From assembly GCF_900163815.1 (NCBI RefSeq), contig NZ_FUKO01000002.1, forward strand, positions 1 to 64,000: a DNA stretch of 64,000 bases. Reading direction: 5' to 3'. The position numbers were made by a program, and so were the translations under genes. A model generated the notes under the pieces. That model was not told the DNA's origin. It searched no databases and worked only from the letters and a program-made list of their open reading frames with translations. The stretch's first letter is position 1. Each line of letters starts with the position of its first letter. This document shows, one piece after another, positions 35,163-43,710 of this stretch. The stretch comes from Microbacterium esteraromaticum (GTDB lineage Bacteria > Actinomycetota > Actinomycetes > Actinomycetales > Microbacteriaceae).

Positions 35163-36347
35163 TCAGCCGCGCGGAACCACCAGTGCCATCGCTGTCGCGG
35201 CGATCCCCTCATCGCGCCCGGTGAACCCGAGGCCGTCGGTAGTGGTCGCGGCCAGGCTCACCGGCACTCCCCCGAGCGCCGTCGACAGCACCTGCTCCGC
35301 CTCGTGGCGACGGGAGCTGAAACGGGGGCGGCTGCCCTGGAACTGAGCGGACACATTGCCGATGGCGAAGCCTGCGTCGGCGAGCAGCTGCGCGGTGCGG
35401 GCGAGGAACACATCGGCGTGCGCTCCGGCGTACTCGGGGTGGGCGGTGCCGAAGTGCTCGCCGATGTCGCCGAGTCCGGCCGCGGAAAGCAGCGCGTCGA
35501 CGATCGCATGCGCCACGGCATCCCCATCGGAGTGTCCGGATAGCGCCGGCTCACCTGGCCACTCCAAGCCCGCGAGCCAGAGGTGGCCCTCGCCGCCGAA
35601 GGCGTGCACATCCGTGCCGATTCCGACACGGGGAAGGCTCAATGATGTTCGCGTGTCCATGAGCAGCACCCGCGCCCTCTCCAGATCGGCGGGCGTGGTG
35701 ATCTTGAAGGCTCGTGCTGAGCCGGGGATGCTGCGAACCGCGCCGCCGGCCGCAGCGAACAGAGCGGCATCGTCAGTGTGCTCCTCGCCTGCGGCGACCG
35801 CCCGCGCATAAGCTGATTCGAGCGCCGCCCGGGGAAAGCCCTGCGGCGTCTGCGCGGCCGCGAGCACCGACCGGTCGACCGCCGCGACGACGGCATCGCC
35901 CTCGACGCGCTTGAGCGTATCGATGACGGGCAGCGACGGGATGACCCCGCTCAGGTCGACGGCCTCGGCAACAGCATCGATCAGTGCGGAGGGTGTGAGA
36001 GCCCGTGCGGCATCGTGCACGAGCACCGTGTCGATATCGCCCCACAGCGCATCTAGCCCTGCCGCCACCGACTGCTGCCGGCTGGCGCCCCCTGTGACCA
36101 CGGTCGCGAGATCTCGCCGGTCACCCGCCGCTGCACGCACCTCGGTCTCGACGGTGCCCTCGAAGCCGGTGGGAGCGACCACGATCACCTGCATAGGCTG
36201 GGCGGCGAAGACACCTTCGAGCGCGTGGCGGAGAACCGAGCGCGAATCGATGCCGACGAGGGCCTTCGGCGCCCCCGCCTCGAGGCGTGTTCCGGAGCCG
36301 GCGGCGACGACGACGATCGCCGTGCGAGGGACGGGAAGGATGGTCAC
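35163..36347 (-). CDS. ispDF: Bifunctional IspD-IspF enzyme of isoprenoid synthesis
   Basis: A 394-residue fusion for two steps of the MEP pathway. Residues 1-230 are IspD, which makes CDP-methylerythritol ('[11 protein letters not shown]', 'VHDAARAL', 'AAQTPQGFP'). Residues about 240-394 are IspF, which forms the cyclic 2,4-diphosphate ('GIGTDVHAF' metal site, '[27 protein letters not shown]', '[17 protein letters not shown]'). IspE, the step between, is not in the window. GTG 36347 is 6 bases after TAACGT. Confidence 0.95.
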   Translation of the reverse strand: MTILPVPRTAIVVVAAGSGTRLEAGAPKALVGIDSRSVLRHALEGVFAAQPMQVIVVAPTGFEGTVETEVRAAAGDRRDLATVVTGGASRQQSVAAGLDALWGDIDTVLVHDAARALTPSALIDAVAEAVDLSGVIPSLPVIDTLKRVEGDAVVAAVDRSVLAAAQTPQGFPRAALESAYARAVAAGEEHTDDAALFAAAGGAVRSIPGSARAFKITTPADLERARVLLMDTRTSLSLPRVGIGTDVHAFGGEGHLWLAGLEWPGEPALSGHSDGDAVAHAIVDALLSAAGLGDIGEHFGTAHPEYAGAHADVFLARTAQLLADAGFAIGNVSAQFQGSRPRFSSRRHEAEQVLSTALGGVPVSLAATTTDGLGFTGRDEGIAATAMALVVPRG

Positions 36348-36353
36348 ACGCTC

Positions 36354-36359
36354 ACGTTA
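36354..36359 (-). promoter_or_regulatory. -10 element TAACGT of ispDF
   Basis: Six bases separate it from the GTG start at 36347, so ispDF can be expressed independently of carD. Confidence 0.55.
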
Positions 36360-36381
36360 CCGATTTCCGCGTCTGCAGACG

Positions 36382-36417
36382 AGAAGAGGGTGGATGCCGC
36401 AGCATCCACCCTCTTCT
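36382..36417 (-). terminator. Hairpin after carD
   Basis: AGAAGAGGGTGGATGC and its exact complement form a 16-bp stem with a 4-base loop between carD and ispDF. No T run follows. Confidence 0.7.
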
Positions 36418-36448
36418 GCACTCCGGTCAGGGAGCGAATCACATCGAC

Positions 36449-36931
36449 TCAGGAGGCAAGCACCTTGTCGAGGATCTCGCCCGCCTTCTCTTCATCGGTC
36501 TTCTCTGCGAGCGCGAGCTCGGAGACGAGAATCTGGCGAGCCTTCGCCAGCATCCGCTTCTCTCCGGCAGAGAGCCCCCGATCCTGATCACGGCGCCAGA
36601 GGTCGCGCACGACCTCGCTCACCTTGATGACGTCACCCGACGCGAGCTTCTCCAGGTTCGCCTTGTAGCGGCGCGACCAGTTGGTGGGCTCTTCGGTGAA
36701 CGGAGCGCGAAGCACCTCGAACACATGGTCGAGGCCCTCCTGCCCGATCACATCGCGAACGCCGACCAGGTCGACATTCTCAGCGGGGACCTCGATGATA
36801 AGGTCGCCCTGGGTGACATTGAGCTTCAGATACTTCTTCGTCTCGCCCTTGATCACGCGGTCCTTGACCTCGATGATCGTCGCGGCTCCGTGGTGCGGAT
36901 AGACGACGGTTTCGCCAACCTCAAAAAGCAT
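36449..36931 (-). CDS. carD: CarD-family transcription regulator
   Basis: CarD binds the RNA polymerase beta subunit and stabilises open complexes, notably at rRNA promoters; it is essential in mycobacteria. The 160 residues show the N-terminal Tudor-like RNAP-interaction domain ('[20 protein letters not shown]') and the helical DNA-binding domain ('[17 protein letters not shown]', '[20 protein letters not shown]'). AAAGGAC lies about 10 bases before the ATG. Gene order carD-ispD-ispF-cysS-rlmB is conserved in actinobacteria. Confidence 0.96.
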   Translation of the reverse strand: MLFEVGETVVYPHHGAATIIEVKDRVIKGETKKYLKLNVTQGDLIIEVPAENVDLVGVRDVIGQEGLDHVFEVLRAPFTEEPTNWSRRYKANLEKLASGDVIKVSEVVRDLWRRDQDRGLSAGEKRMLAKARQILVSELALAEKTDEEKAGEILDKVLAS

Positions 36932-37065
36932 AAAAACGTGTCCTTTCGGCAATCTCCAGGATACCACAGCACTTATGCACTAAGGTTCGCGCCGATCGCG
37001 TCCCGGGCGGTGCCCCTTGACCCACTAGACTTGTCCAGGACACCCGTCGCACCTCAGGAGGATCC

Positions 37066-37572
37066 GTGAACTCGCGCTCTGTTGCGTCTCTCGCTTCGCG
37101 TCTCGTTGCCGTTGTCGCTCTGGGCGCCGCTGTCGCGCTCGGCACCACCGGCTGCACTTTCATCACGCACCAGGCCACGTTGAACCAGTACCCCGCATCT
37201 GACGGCGTGAACATCGAATCGACCGGTGGCCCCATCGTCGTTCGCAACGCGCTGATCATCGCCAACGAAGACGGCTCGGCCGGCAACCTCGTCGCAGCCT
37301 TCATCAATGAGAGCGACAAGAGCGCCAATCTGAACATCGATATCGATGGCGAGCGCCTCAACATGCGCGTTCCGGCCGGCGAGCGCGTCAGCCTCGGCGC
37401 TGACGCCGACCCGCTGCTCATCGAGAACCTCGGGGTCAAGCCGGGGGCCACGGTGGAGATCCTCTTCGTCTCCGGCGATGGCGATGCCACGCCGTCGCAG
37501 GTCCCGGTGCTCGATGGCACCCTCAAGCAGTACGCCGATCTGGTCCCGATGGACGCTGAGGACGCAGGCTGA
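37066..37572 (+). CDS. LpqE-like lipoprotein
   Basis: A 168-residue secreted lipoprotein. The signal peptide ends in lipobox 'LGTTGC' with C30. The mature part is beta-rich ('VVRNALIIANEDGSAGNLVAAFIN', 'RLNMRVPAGERVSLG'), similar to the copper-chaperone-like PCuAC/LpqE fold, but the metal ligands of PCuAC are not evident. M. tuberculosis LpqE (Rv3584) also sits divergently beside carD, which supports the match. Start GTG 37066 follows AGGAGG by 5 bases. Upstream, TAGACT is a likely -10. Confidence 0.75.
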   Translation: MNSRSVASLASRLVAVVALGAAVALGTTGCTFITHQATLNQYPASDGVNIESTGGPIVVRNALIIANEDGSAGNLVAAFINESDKSANLNIDIDGERLNMRVPAGERVSLGADADPLLIENLGVKPGATVEILFVSGDGDATPSQVPVLDGTLKQYADLVPMDAEDAG

Positions 37573-37597
37573 GCGACTTTCGCAGCATCCGCTGCAC

Positions 37598-37638
37598 GTG
37601 AGAGAGGCCGGTTCCCGAGGGAACCGGCCTCTCTCACG
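37598..37638. terminator. Bidirectional terminator between the lipoprotein gene and regX3
   Basis: A near-perfect 18-bp stem (GTGAGAGAGGCCGGTTCCC with its complement) with a 3-base loop is followed by GTTTC on the plus strand. Confidence 0.85.
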
Positions 37639-37640
37639 TT

Positions 37641-38324
37641 TCAGCCCTCGAAGCGGTAGCCGAGACCTCGCACGGTGACGAGCATGACCGGCTCGCTGGG
37701 GCTCTCCTCGATGCGGGAGCGGATGCGCTTGATGTGCACGTCGAGCGTCTTCGTGTCGCCGAAGTAGTCGCTGCCCCAGACGCGATCGATCAGCTGACCG
37801 CGGGTGAGCACCCGGCCGGCGTTGCGCATCAGCACCTCGAGAAGCTCGAACTCCTTCAGGGGCATGTTGATCTCCGTGCCCGCTACGGCCACGGTGTGCC
37901 GGTCGATGTCGAGCACGACGCGACCGCCTTCGAGCACACGCTCGTCGAGTTCGGTCTCATCCTGCACGGCGCGGCGCAGCACCGCGCGCATGCGGGCGAG
38001 CAGTTCGCGCGATGAATAGGGCTTGGTGATGTAGTCGTCTGCACCCAGCTCCAGGCCGACGACGATATCCACCTCGGAGTCCTTGGCCGTGAGCATGATG
38101 ATCGGCACGCCAGAGGTCTGCCGGATCTGCCGGCACACCTCGGTGCCTGGCATGCCGGGCAGCATCAGATCGAGCAGGATGATGTCGGCGCCGCGTTCGC
38201 GGAAGGCGGTCAGCGAACCCGGGCCGTCTTCGCAGATCTCGACCTCATATCCCTCCCGTCGCAGCAGATAGGCGAGCGGGTCGGCGAGGTCTGGCTCATC
38301 CTCGACGAGCAGGATGCGAGTCAT
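37641..38324 (-). CDS. regX3: Phosphate-responsive response regulator RegX3/PhoP
   Basis: A 227-residue OmpR-family regulator that controls phosphate-starvation genes. Receiver domain with 'LLVEDEPDLA', phospho-acceptor D52 ('LLDLMLPG') and 'TKPY'; C-terminal winged helix ('MPLKEFELLEVLMRNAGRVLTR', 'TLDVHIKRIRSRIE', 'GLGYRFEG'). Its ATG overlaps the kinase stop by 4 bases. Likely targets here are the GTTCACC repeats before phoU and pstS. Confidence 0.93.
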   Translation of the reverse strand: MTRILLVEDEPDLADPLAYLLRREGYEVEICEDGPGSLTAFRERGADIILLDLMLPGMPGTEVCRQIRQTSGVPIIMLTAKDSEVDIVVGLELGADDYITKPYSSRELLARMRAVLRRAVQDETELDERVLEGGRVVLDIDRHTVAVAGTEINMPLKEFELLEVLMRNAGRVLTRGQLIDRVWGSDYFGDTKTLDVHIKRIRSRIEESPSEPVMLVTVRGLGYRFEG

Positions 38325-39541
38325 GCGGTGTCTCCGTTTCGAATGCGCTGCGGGTGACCGTCAGTCGGTCGCGCGCGCTTCTTCTTTGTCTTCTTGGACT
38401 TCTTGTGCGAGCTGGCCGCAGGCGGATCGATGCGCGGCAGTCGCATGGTGAACGTCGAACCGCGTCCCGGCCGCGACCACAACCGCACCTCTCCGCCGTG
38501 GCGCTGTGTCGCGTGCTTGACGATCGACAGTCCGAGCCCCGTGCCTCCGGTGCGCCGTGAGCGCGCATCATCGGCGCGGTAGAACCGCTCGAAGATGCGC
38601 TCGCGATCAGCATCCGAAATGCCGATTCCCTGATCCGACACGGCGATCTCGACGACATCGCCGTCGACCTTGACGCCGACCCCCACGTGCGACCCCTTCG
38701 GCGAGTACACGATGGCGTTCGCCAGCAGATTGCCGACGGCCTCGACGAGGATCTGCACGTCGCCGCGCACCCACGCATCGCGATCGCCACCGCGGGTGAG
38801 GTCGACACTGGCGGAGTCTGCCTGCACGGCGTGCGCAGCGATCGAGGCGGTCACCACCTCGTCGATCGAGACCGGCTCGACCTGCGCGAGACTCTCAGCG
38901 GACTGCAGCCGCGACAGGCTCATGATGCGGCCGGTGAGCTGACCGAGACGACTGGCCTCCGCCGTGATGCGGGAAGCGAAGTAGCGCACTTGCTCGGGGT
39001 CATCCGCTGCCGACTCGATGGCTTCCGCCAGCAGGCTGACCGATGCCACCGGAGTTTTCAGCTCATGGCTCGTATTCGACACGAAATCGGTGCGCATCTG
39101 ATCGAGCCGCTCGCGCTCGGTGACATCGCGGATGATCAGCAGCGTCAGGTTCGCTCCCAGAACGCTGGAGCGCGCGGACACCGCGCGCGGATCGAGCGTG
39201 CTGCCGCCGGTGAGTCGCAGGTCGGCGGTTTCGCTGCGACCGCTGGAGCGCGTGCCGCGGACGAGGTTGCGCAGATCAGAGTTCTCGAGCACGGTGCCCG
39301 CCCGGATGCTGAAGCGCCCGGCCGACTTCGACGTTGCGACGACCAGGCCCGAGGCATCGAGCACGCAGGCCGCGTCGTCCATGCTCGCGAGGACTTCGGT
39401 GATCCCCTCGGGGACCGATCTCGAGATCTCCTGCGCGGCGATTGAGCGGACGCGATACGCCCACACCACCAGCAGAACGGTGCCGGCGCCGATGATCGCA
39501 CCGATCGCGAGCGCGAACATCGCGAGTTGAGGCGAGGGCAT
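38321..39541 (-). CDS. senX3: Sensor histidine kinase SenX3/PhoR
   Basis: A 406-residue membrane kinase for phosphate sensing, partner of RegX3. Two short N-terminal membrane helices (about 5-28), a PAS-like sensor (about 45-145), HisKA with H159 in 'NTSHELKTPV', and HATPase with 'NLLANAIVYS', 'DQGIGIS' and 'GTGLGLSIVKH'. A Lys-rich tail closes it. It senses phosphate through PstSCAB-PhoU in other bacteria. The start at 39541 is 6 bases after TACGCT. Confidence 0.93.
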   Translation of the reverse strand: MPSPQLAMFALAIGAIIGAGTVLLVVWAYRVRSIAAQEISRSVPEGITEVLASMDDAACVLDASGLVVATSKSAGRFSIRAGTVLENSDLRNLVRGTRSSGRSETADLRLTGGSTLDPRAVSARSSVLGANLTLLIIRDVTERERLDQMRTDFVSNTSHELKTPVASVSLLAEAIESAADDPEQVRYFASRITAEASRLGQLTGRIMSLSRLQSAESLAQVEPVSIDEVVTASIAAHAVQADSASVDLTRGGDRDAWVRGDVQILVEAVGNLLANAIVYSPKGSHVGVGVKVDGDVVEIAVSDQGIGISDADRERIFERFYRADDARSRRTGGTGLGLSIVKHATQRHGGEVRLWSRPGRGSTFTMRLPRIDPPAASSHKKSKKTKKKRARPTDGHPQRIRNGDTA

Positions 39542-39547
39542 GCTCCC

Positions 39548-39553
39548 AGCGTA
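39548..39553 (-). promoter_or_regulatory. -10 element TACGCT of senX3
   Basis: Exactly 6 bases from the senX3 ATG. Confidence 0.55.
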
Positions 39554-39612
39554 GGGCTCACGCACCCTGTCACCCGCCGTTCAGCGCCCCGACCCCGCCC
39601 CGTAGAGATAGA

Positions 39613-39641
39613 GTTCACGTTCCGGGCACCGTTCGTTAACC
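39613..39641 (+). promoter_or_regulatory. PHO-box-like triple direct repeat before phoU
   Basis: Three 7-mers with 11-bp period: GTTCACG, GGGCACC and GTTAACC, separated by TTCC and GTTC. The consensus PHO box is GTTCACC repeated every 11 bp. The element lies 88 bases before phoU and 72 bases before senX3, so it may control both. Confidence 0.7.
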
Positions 39642-39728
39642 TTCGGTGGCGACAATCGACTCTGGTTCGCGCCAGCGCGTGCCCGTCCGGCAGCAGCATG
39701 CCGACCCCGACGAAAGGTTGCGCCCACC

Positions 39729-40430
39729 ATGCGCGAAGTCTTCCACCGCTCCCTTGAGGATCTCCAGGCGCGTCTCGTAGAGATCGCAGACCTGGTCACC
39801 GTCTCCATCGACAAGGCCACGCATGCGTTCGCGACGAGTGATGTGGCCCTGGCCGAGGAGGTCATCGCAAACGACGCGAAGATCGATGAACTGGCCGTCA
39901 CGCTCGACGAGCAGGCCATCGAGATTCTCGCCCGCCAGCAGCCGGTCGCCCGCGACCTGCGCATCGTGGTGTTCGCGCTTCGCGTCAGCGCCTCGCTGGA
40001 GCGCATGGGCGACATGGCCGAGCACATCGCTCAGCTCGCCCGGCTGCGTTTTCCGGAGCGCGCCATCCCGAAGGGGCTGAAGGGCACGTTCACGAGGATG
40101 GGCGAACTCGACGTCGAGATCTCGCGCACGCTGTCAGAGCTGCTGCGCACCCAGGACCTGCGCCTCGCGGACACCATCCGCAATGCCGACGACGATGTCG
40201 ACGAACTGCACGCCAGTGTGTTCGAGAAGGTGCTCAGCGACACCTGGAAGGGCGAAGCCGGCGCCACTGTCGACGCGACCCTGGCCAGCCGGTACCACGA
40301 GCGCTTCGCCGATCACGCGGTCGCCATCGCCAAGAAGGTCGTGTACCTCGCCACCGGCGACTGGGCTGTCGAGGAAGAGGACATCGCGCTCGCCGCTGAA
40401 GCGCAGGGGTCCGCTGCCCCGGAGGCCTGA
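39729..40430 (+). CDS. phoU: Phosphate signalling protein PhoU
   Basis: A 233-residue cytoplasmic protein of two similar three-helix bundles that links the Pst transporter to SenX3 and dampens phosphate signalling. Family metal-binding motifs E(D)xxxD are visible as 'NDAKIDELAVTLDE' and 'NADDDVDELHASVFE'; 'RDLRIVVFALRVSASLERMGD' is the signature helix. It is apart from pstSCAB but divergent from senX3-regX3. Confidence 0.95.
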   Translation: MREVFHRSLEDLQARLVEIADLVTVSIDKATHAFATSDVALAEEVIANDAKIDELAVTLDEQAIEILARQQPVARDLRIVVFALRVSASLERMGDMAEHIAQLARLRFPERAIPKGLKGTFTRMGELDVEISRTLSELLRTQDLRLADTIRNADDDVDELHASVFEKVLSDTWKGEAGATVDATLASRYHERFADHAVAIAKKVVYLATGDWAVEEEDIALAAEAQGSAAPEA

Positions 40431-40484
40431 CCGGCTCCCGGCATCCGCTCTGCCGCCCCGCTCTGCCTTCCCACTTTCGCCCGC

Positions 40485-40524
40485 CGAGACCCCGCACTGC
40501 TTACGTCAGCAGTGCGGGGTCTCG
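40485..40524. terminator. Convergent hairpin between phoU and gpmA
   Basis: CGAGACCCCGCACTGC and its complement form a 16-bp perfect stem with an 8-base loop. No T run, but it separates two convergent genes. Confidence 0.7.
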
Positions 40525-40559
40525 GTGCGAAAACGGGGTGTCGGCGCGGTGGCGGGGTG

Positions 40560-41303
40560 TTACTTCTTGCCCTGCGCAGCGACTGCAGCGGCGCCGGCGG
40601 CAGCGGCCTCGGGGTCGAGATAGCGGCCCGCCGCGGTGGGCGTGTTGTTGTCGTCGAGCTCGTAGACCAGCGGGATGCCGGTGGGGATGTTCAGCTCGGC
40701 GATGTCGTCATCGCTGATCCCATCGAGGTGCTTCACGAGACCACGCAGCGAATTGCCGTGCGCGGTGACGAGAACGGTCTTGCCCGCGTCGAGATCGGGA
40801 ACGATCGCGCTCTCCCAGTAGGGCAGCAGGCGGTCGATGACGAGCTTGAGCGACTCGGTGCGAGGCACCTCGCCGTCGATGCCGGCGTAACGCGGATCAT
40901 TCACCTGGCTGAACTCGCTGGCGTCATCGAGCAGGGGCGGCGGCACGTCGAACGAGCGGCGCCAGAGCTGGAACTGCTCGGGCCCGAACTCTTCCAGCGT
41001 CTGTGCCTTGTCCTTGCCCTGCAGAGCACCGTAGTGGCGCTCGTTGAGGCGCCATGAACGGGTCACGGGGATCCACGAGCGGTCAGCGGCATCGAGCGCG
41101 ATGTTCGCGGTCTGGATCGCACGGCTGAGCAGCGAGGTGTGCAGCACGTCGGGCAGGATGCCGGCCTCGGCGAGCATCTCGCCGCCCCGGTGTGCCTCCT
41201 GCTTGCCCTGCTCGGTCAGGCGGACATCCACCCAACCGGTAAACAGGTTCAGCTGGTTCCATTCGCTCTGCCCGTGGCGGAGCAGGATCAGTGTGCGCGT
41301 CAT
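40560..41303 (-). CDS. gpmA: 2,3-bisphosphoglycerate-dependent phosphoglycerate mutase
   Basis: A glycolytic enzyme interconverting 3- and 2-phosphoglycerate through a phosphohistidine. The 247-residue length fits dPGM. '[12 protein letters not shown]' holds the phosphorylated His and Arg, '[12 protein letters not shown]' the substrate loop, and '[11 protein letters not shown]' the second His. The tail is Ala-rich. ATG 41303 is 6 bases after TAGGCT. It neighbours senX3-regX3 as in M. tuberculosis (gpm1). Confidence 0.96.
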   Translation of the reverse strand: MTRTLILLRHGQSEWNQLNLFTGWVDVRLTEQGKQEAHRGGEMLAEAGILPDVLHTSLLSRAIQTANIALDAADRSWIPVTRSWRLNERHYGALQGKDKAQTLEEFGPEQFQLWRRSFDVPPPLLDDASEFSQVNDPRYAGIDGEVPRTESLKLVIDRLLPYWESAIVPDLDAGKTVLVTAHGNSLRGLVKHLDGISDDDIAELNIPTGIPLVYELDDNNTPTAAGRYLDPEAAAAGAAAVAAQGKK

Positions 41304-41309
41304 GACTCC

Positions 41310-41315
41310 AGCCTA
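41310..41315 (-). promoter_or_regulatory. -10 element TAGGCT of gpmA
   Basis: Six bases before the gpmA ATG. Confidence 0.55.
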
Positions 41316-41379
41316 ACCGCGCACACCCACGCCCTCCGCCTCGTGACATCCACAGCGACCGCGCCGAGAGCACGGGAAG

Positions 41380-41446
41380 TCGCCGAGTGCACGGGCTCTT
41401 CGCGAGCATAAGTCGTGCACTCGACGGCAAGTGGTGCACTCGGCGA
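41380..41446. repeat. Intergenic inverted repeats with a GTGCACTCG core
   Basis: TCGCCGAGTGCAC (41380-41392) is the exact complement of GTGCACTCGGCGA (41434-41446), and a related TCGTGCACTCGAC (41413-41425) lies between them. The gap between gpmA and ygfZ thus holds three copies of one core, two direct and one inverted. Confidence 0.6.
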
Positions 41447-41492
41447 AAGTCGGGCGCGGCGCACACCACGAAAATCGAGCGCGGCCGGGAAA

Positions 41493-42587
41493 CTAGCCGG
41501 CGTTGCGGGGGTCGACGCCTTCGGGGCGGCGAGACAGGCGGGTGAGGCGCGGCACACCGGCGGTGGCACCGGCATCAGCGGGAACGATGACCTGCTGCGC
41601 GGCAGCGATCCGGGTGCCCTCGGTGTGCACGATGAGGTCGCCCACGGGAGCTCGCCGAGACAGGATCGCGAGCGCGATCGGGCCGTCTTCGTAGTGCAGG
41701 GCAGCCGAGGTGATCTGGCCGACCTCGTCGTCTCCGGCGAAGACGGCATCTCCCCGGGCGGGCAGCACCACTTCGGTGCCGTCGAGGTGCAGCGCAGTGA
41801 GTCGACGCGGCGGATGCCCGAGATTGTGCACCTTGGCGACGGTCTCCTGACCGCGATAGCAGCCCTTGCTCATGTGCACAGCGCTGCGAATCCAGTCGGA
41901 CTCGTGCGGGATCGAGCGTTCATCGACCTCGTGCGACCAGCGCGGCCGCCATGCGGCGATGCGCAGCGCCTCGGCGGCGAGCGCACCGGCGAACGGGCCC
42001 TTCAGCCGAGCCGCGTCGTCGACGACCGCAATGCTCCAGGAGAATTCGGCCGCGGGATGCCCCTCAGCCGCGGCATACTGATGGCCGCCGGGCTGCGTGT
42101 GCGTCCATGGGTCGCGCCAGATGAGCGGCACGCCGTTCGGAGTGGATGCTGCGATGCGCGCCTCGGCCGCACCGCCCGCGAAGAAACCGACCAGCAGCGC
42201 ATCCGCGCGCAGGGTGACGGTGACGCGCGAGCGGAAGACCATGCGCTGCAGCCAGGCAGCGAGCTTCTCGGCATCGGCGGCATCGGCGATCAGCCACACG
42301 GTCGTGCCGTCTTCGAGCACGCCGGCCGCGTGCTCGACGCGACCCTGCGGGTCGAGCACCAGGAGTTCGGTGCTGTCTCCCGGCGCGAGCTGGGCGACGA
42401 ACTGCGAAGTGATCGAGTCGAGCCAGGTGAGGCGATCTTCGCCCGTGATCTCGACGAGCGCGCGGTCGGCGAGGGGAGAGAGCGCCTGGCCGGCAGCGAG
42501 TTGACGCTGCTCGATCAGGGGGTTGCCGAAGTGCGTGACGACGTCACCGTCGTGCACAGCGTCGGGAAGAGCACCGAAACGTGCCAT
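41493..42587 (-). CDS. ygfZ: Folate-binding protein YgfZ (iron-sulfur cluster repair/assembly factor)
   Basis: A 364-residue member of the GcvT-like family that binds tetrahydrofolate and supports iron-sulfur enzymes. The signature 'KGCYRGQETVAKVHNLG' with its conserved cysteine lies at about residue 238. 'ALVEITGEDRLTWLDSITSQ' and 'VLDPQGRVEHAAGV' form the folate-binding part. Downstream of the FABP-like gene by one base, so they form an operon. Confidence 0.92.
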   Translation of the reverse strand: MARFGALPDAVHDGDVVTHFGNPLIEQRQLAAGQALSPLADRALVEITGEDRLTWLDSITSQFVAQLAPGDSTELLVLDPQGRVEHAAGVLEDGTTVWLIADAADAEKLAAWLQRMVFRSRVTVTLRADALLVGFFAGGAAEARIAASTPNGVPLIWRDPWTHTQPGGHQYAAAEGHPAAEFSWSIAVVDDAARLKGPFAGALAAEALRIAAWRPRWSHEVDERSIPHESDWIRSAVHMSKGCYRGQETVAKVHNLGHPPRRLTALHLDGTEVVLPARGDAVFAGDDEVGQITSAALHYEDGPIALAILSRRAPVGDLIVHTEGTRIAAAQQVIVPADAGATAGVPRLTRLSRRPEGVDPRNAG

Positions 42588-42588
42588 G

Positions 42589-43191
42589 TCAGATCTTGGC
42601 CAATCGTGCGGAGGCGTGTGATTTCAGAGTCTCGCCGAGGGCGGTGATGTCCCATGCCCAGAGCAGGTGGCCGTCGACGAGGCCGTACATGCGCGTGGCC
42701 GCGGTGTACTGCTTGGTGCCGGCGGCGCGCACGACGGCATCCGTCGAGAGATCGATGCGGGGCCCGGCGATTCGGCCGAGGTACAGCTCGAGGGTGCCGT
42801 CGGAATGCGCGACCGATACCTCGAGCGGAAAACCGTCGTCGCCGCGCAGCTCTTCGACGTCGTCGACGGTGCGGGCGGCAGCGATCTGTACGGGTGGCAG
42901 CAGCGCGGGGCCCGGATCGGCGTCGGTGCGCGGGCGCGCCAACCGCCAGAAACCGCTCTCTGCGAGCAGCGGAACGGGTTCGTCGTTTTCCTCAGAACCG
43001 AGGAAGGATGCCGTTGCGGCATAGTTCAGGAATGGACCACCGTCGTGGCTGAAGCTCACGCGATGCGAGAACTCCCCTTGGAAGCGGTGGTCGCCCGCGG
43101 TGTATTCGATGACACCCGTGCCCTCCCAGACACCCAGCAGCCAGGAAAGCGGCGCGAGGTCGGCGGGCAGGTCGGTGGGCAGCTCGATCAC
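42589..43191 (-). CDS. FABP/nitrobindin-like beta-barrel protein
   Basis: A 200-residue protein of the DUF1794/THAP4-like heme-binding family: an antiparallel beta-barrel starting with the 'GVWEGTG' (GxWxGxG) motif and ending 'YGLVDGHLLWAWDITALG'. Family members bind heme or lipids; the distal heme-ligand His is not certain here. The M. tuberculosis relative is Rv0813c, next to a ygfZ gene and pabC. GTG start at 43191; it ends one base before ygfZ. Confidence 0.87.
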   Translation of the reverse strand: MIELPTDLPADLAPLSWLLGVWEGTGVIEYTAGDHRFQGEFSHRVSFSHDGGPFLNYAATASFLGSEENDEPVPLLAESGFWRLARPRTDADPGPALLPPVQIAAARTVDDVEELRGDDGFPLEVSVAHSDGTLELYLGRIAGPRIDLSTDAVVRAAGTKQYTAATRMYGLVDGHLLWAWDITALGETLKSHASARLAKI

Positions 43192-43204
43192 GACAGAAGT
43201 CGGA

Positions 43205-43318
43205 TCAGCGCTGACCGCGGAACAGGTTGACGAGCACGACGCCGGAAACGAAGGCGATCGCGAGGCTCGCCAGTCCCAGCAGGCCGAGGAAGAAGAATTC
43301 GAGCGCGACGAGGTCCAT
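43205..43318 (-). CDS. 37-residue membrane peptide
   Basis: One hydrophobic stretch (about residues 5-32) flanked by an acidic start (MDLVALE) and a basic end (RGQR). It starts 6 bases after TAGACT and ends 13 bases before the FABP gene, so it heads that operon. No function is known. The promoter fit and membrane-like composition support it as a gene despite its size. Confidence 0.6.
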   Translation of the reverse strand: MDLVALEFFFLGLLGLASLAIAFVSGVVLVNLFRGQR

Positions 43319-43324
43319 GCCTGC

Positions 43325-43330
43325 AGTCTA
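43325..43330 (-). promoter_or_regulatory. -10 element TAGACT
   Basis: Exactly 6 bases before the ATG at 43318. Probably drives the 37-residue peptide, FABP and ygfZ. Confidence 0.55.
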
Positions 43331-43359
43331 GTCGCTCGCGCGGGCAGCCGGCGCGGGAC

Positions 43360-43653
43360 TCAGAGTGCGGGCACGAGCGCGGACAGACCGAAGACGGCCG
43401 AGACCAGCCCCATCAGCACGAGGGCTCCGATCACGCTGGCGGCGACACGCACGATGAATCCCTGCGCGCGGCCGTAGGCGAGCTGCACGGCGAACGACAG
43501 CAGCAGCGCGCCGCCGAAAGCGAGGAGAAGCCATTGCACGCGCACTTCTTCAGGAAGCAGAATGCCCAGCACGATCGCCGCGACCAGGGAGACCGCCCAC
43601 ACGGCGATGACCCCATGGAAGGCGTTGCGCGGAGCGAGTGCCGGTTCTGACAT
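43360..43653 (-). CDS. Three-helix membrane protein, function unknown
   Basis: A 97-residue protein with three hydrophobic helices (about 12-33, 40-60, 68-93) and short polar loops. TAGCAT lies 7 bases before ATG 43653; an upstream in-frame ATG at 43662 is possible but would overlap the promoter. It is divergent from glnR. No family function is recognised. Confidence 0.7.
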   Translation of the reverse strand: MSEPALAPRNAFHGVIAVWAVSLVAAIVLGILLPEEVRVQWLLLAFGGALLLSFAVQLAYGRAQGFIVRVAASVIGALVLMGLVSAVFGLSALVPAL

Positions 43654-43698
43654 GACGCCCATGCTACTTGCCGAACCCTGATGCGGGCCGTGCACCAC

Positions 43699-43704
43699 TA
43701 GCAT
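43699..43704 (+). promoter_or_regulatory. -10 element TAGCAT of glnR
   Basis: Six bases before GTG 43711. Confidence 0.55.
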
Positions 43705-43710
43705 TATCGC

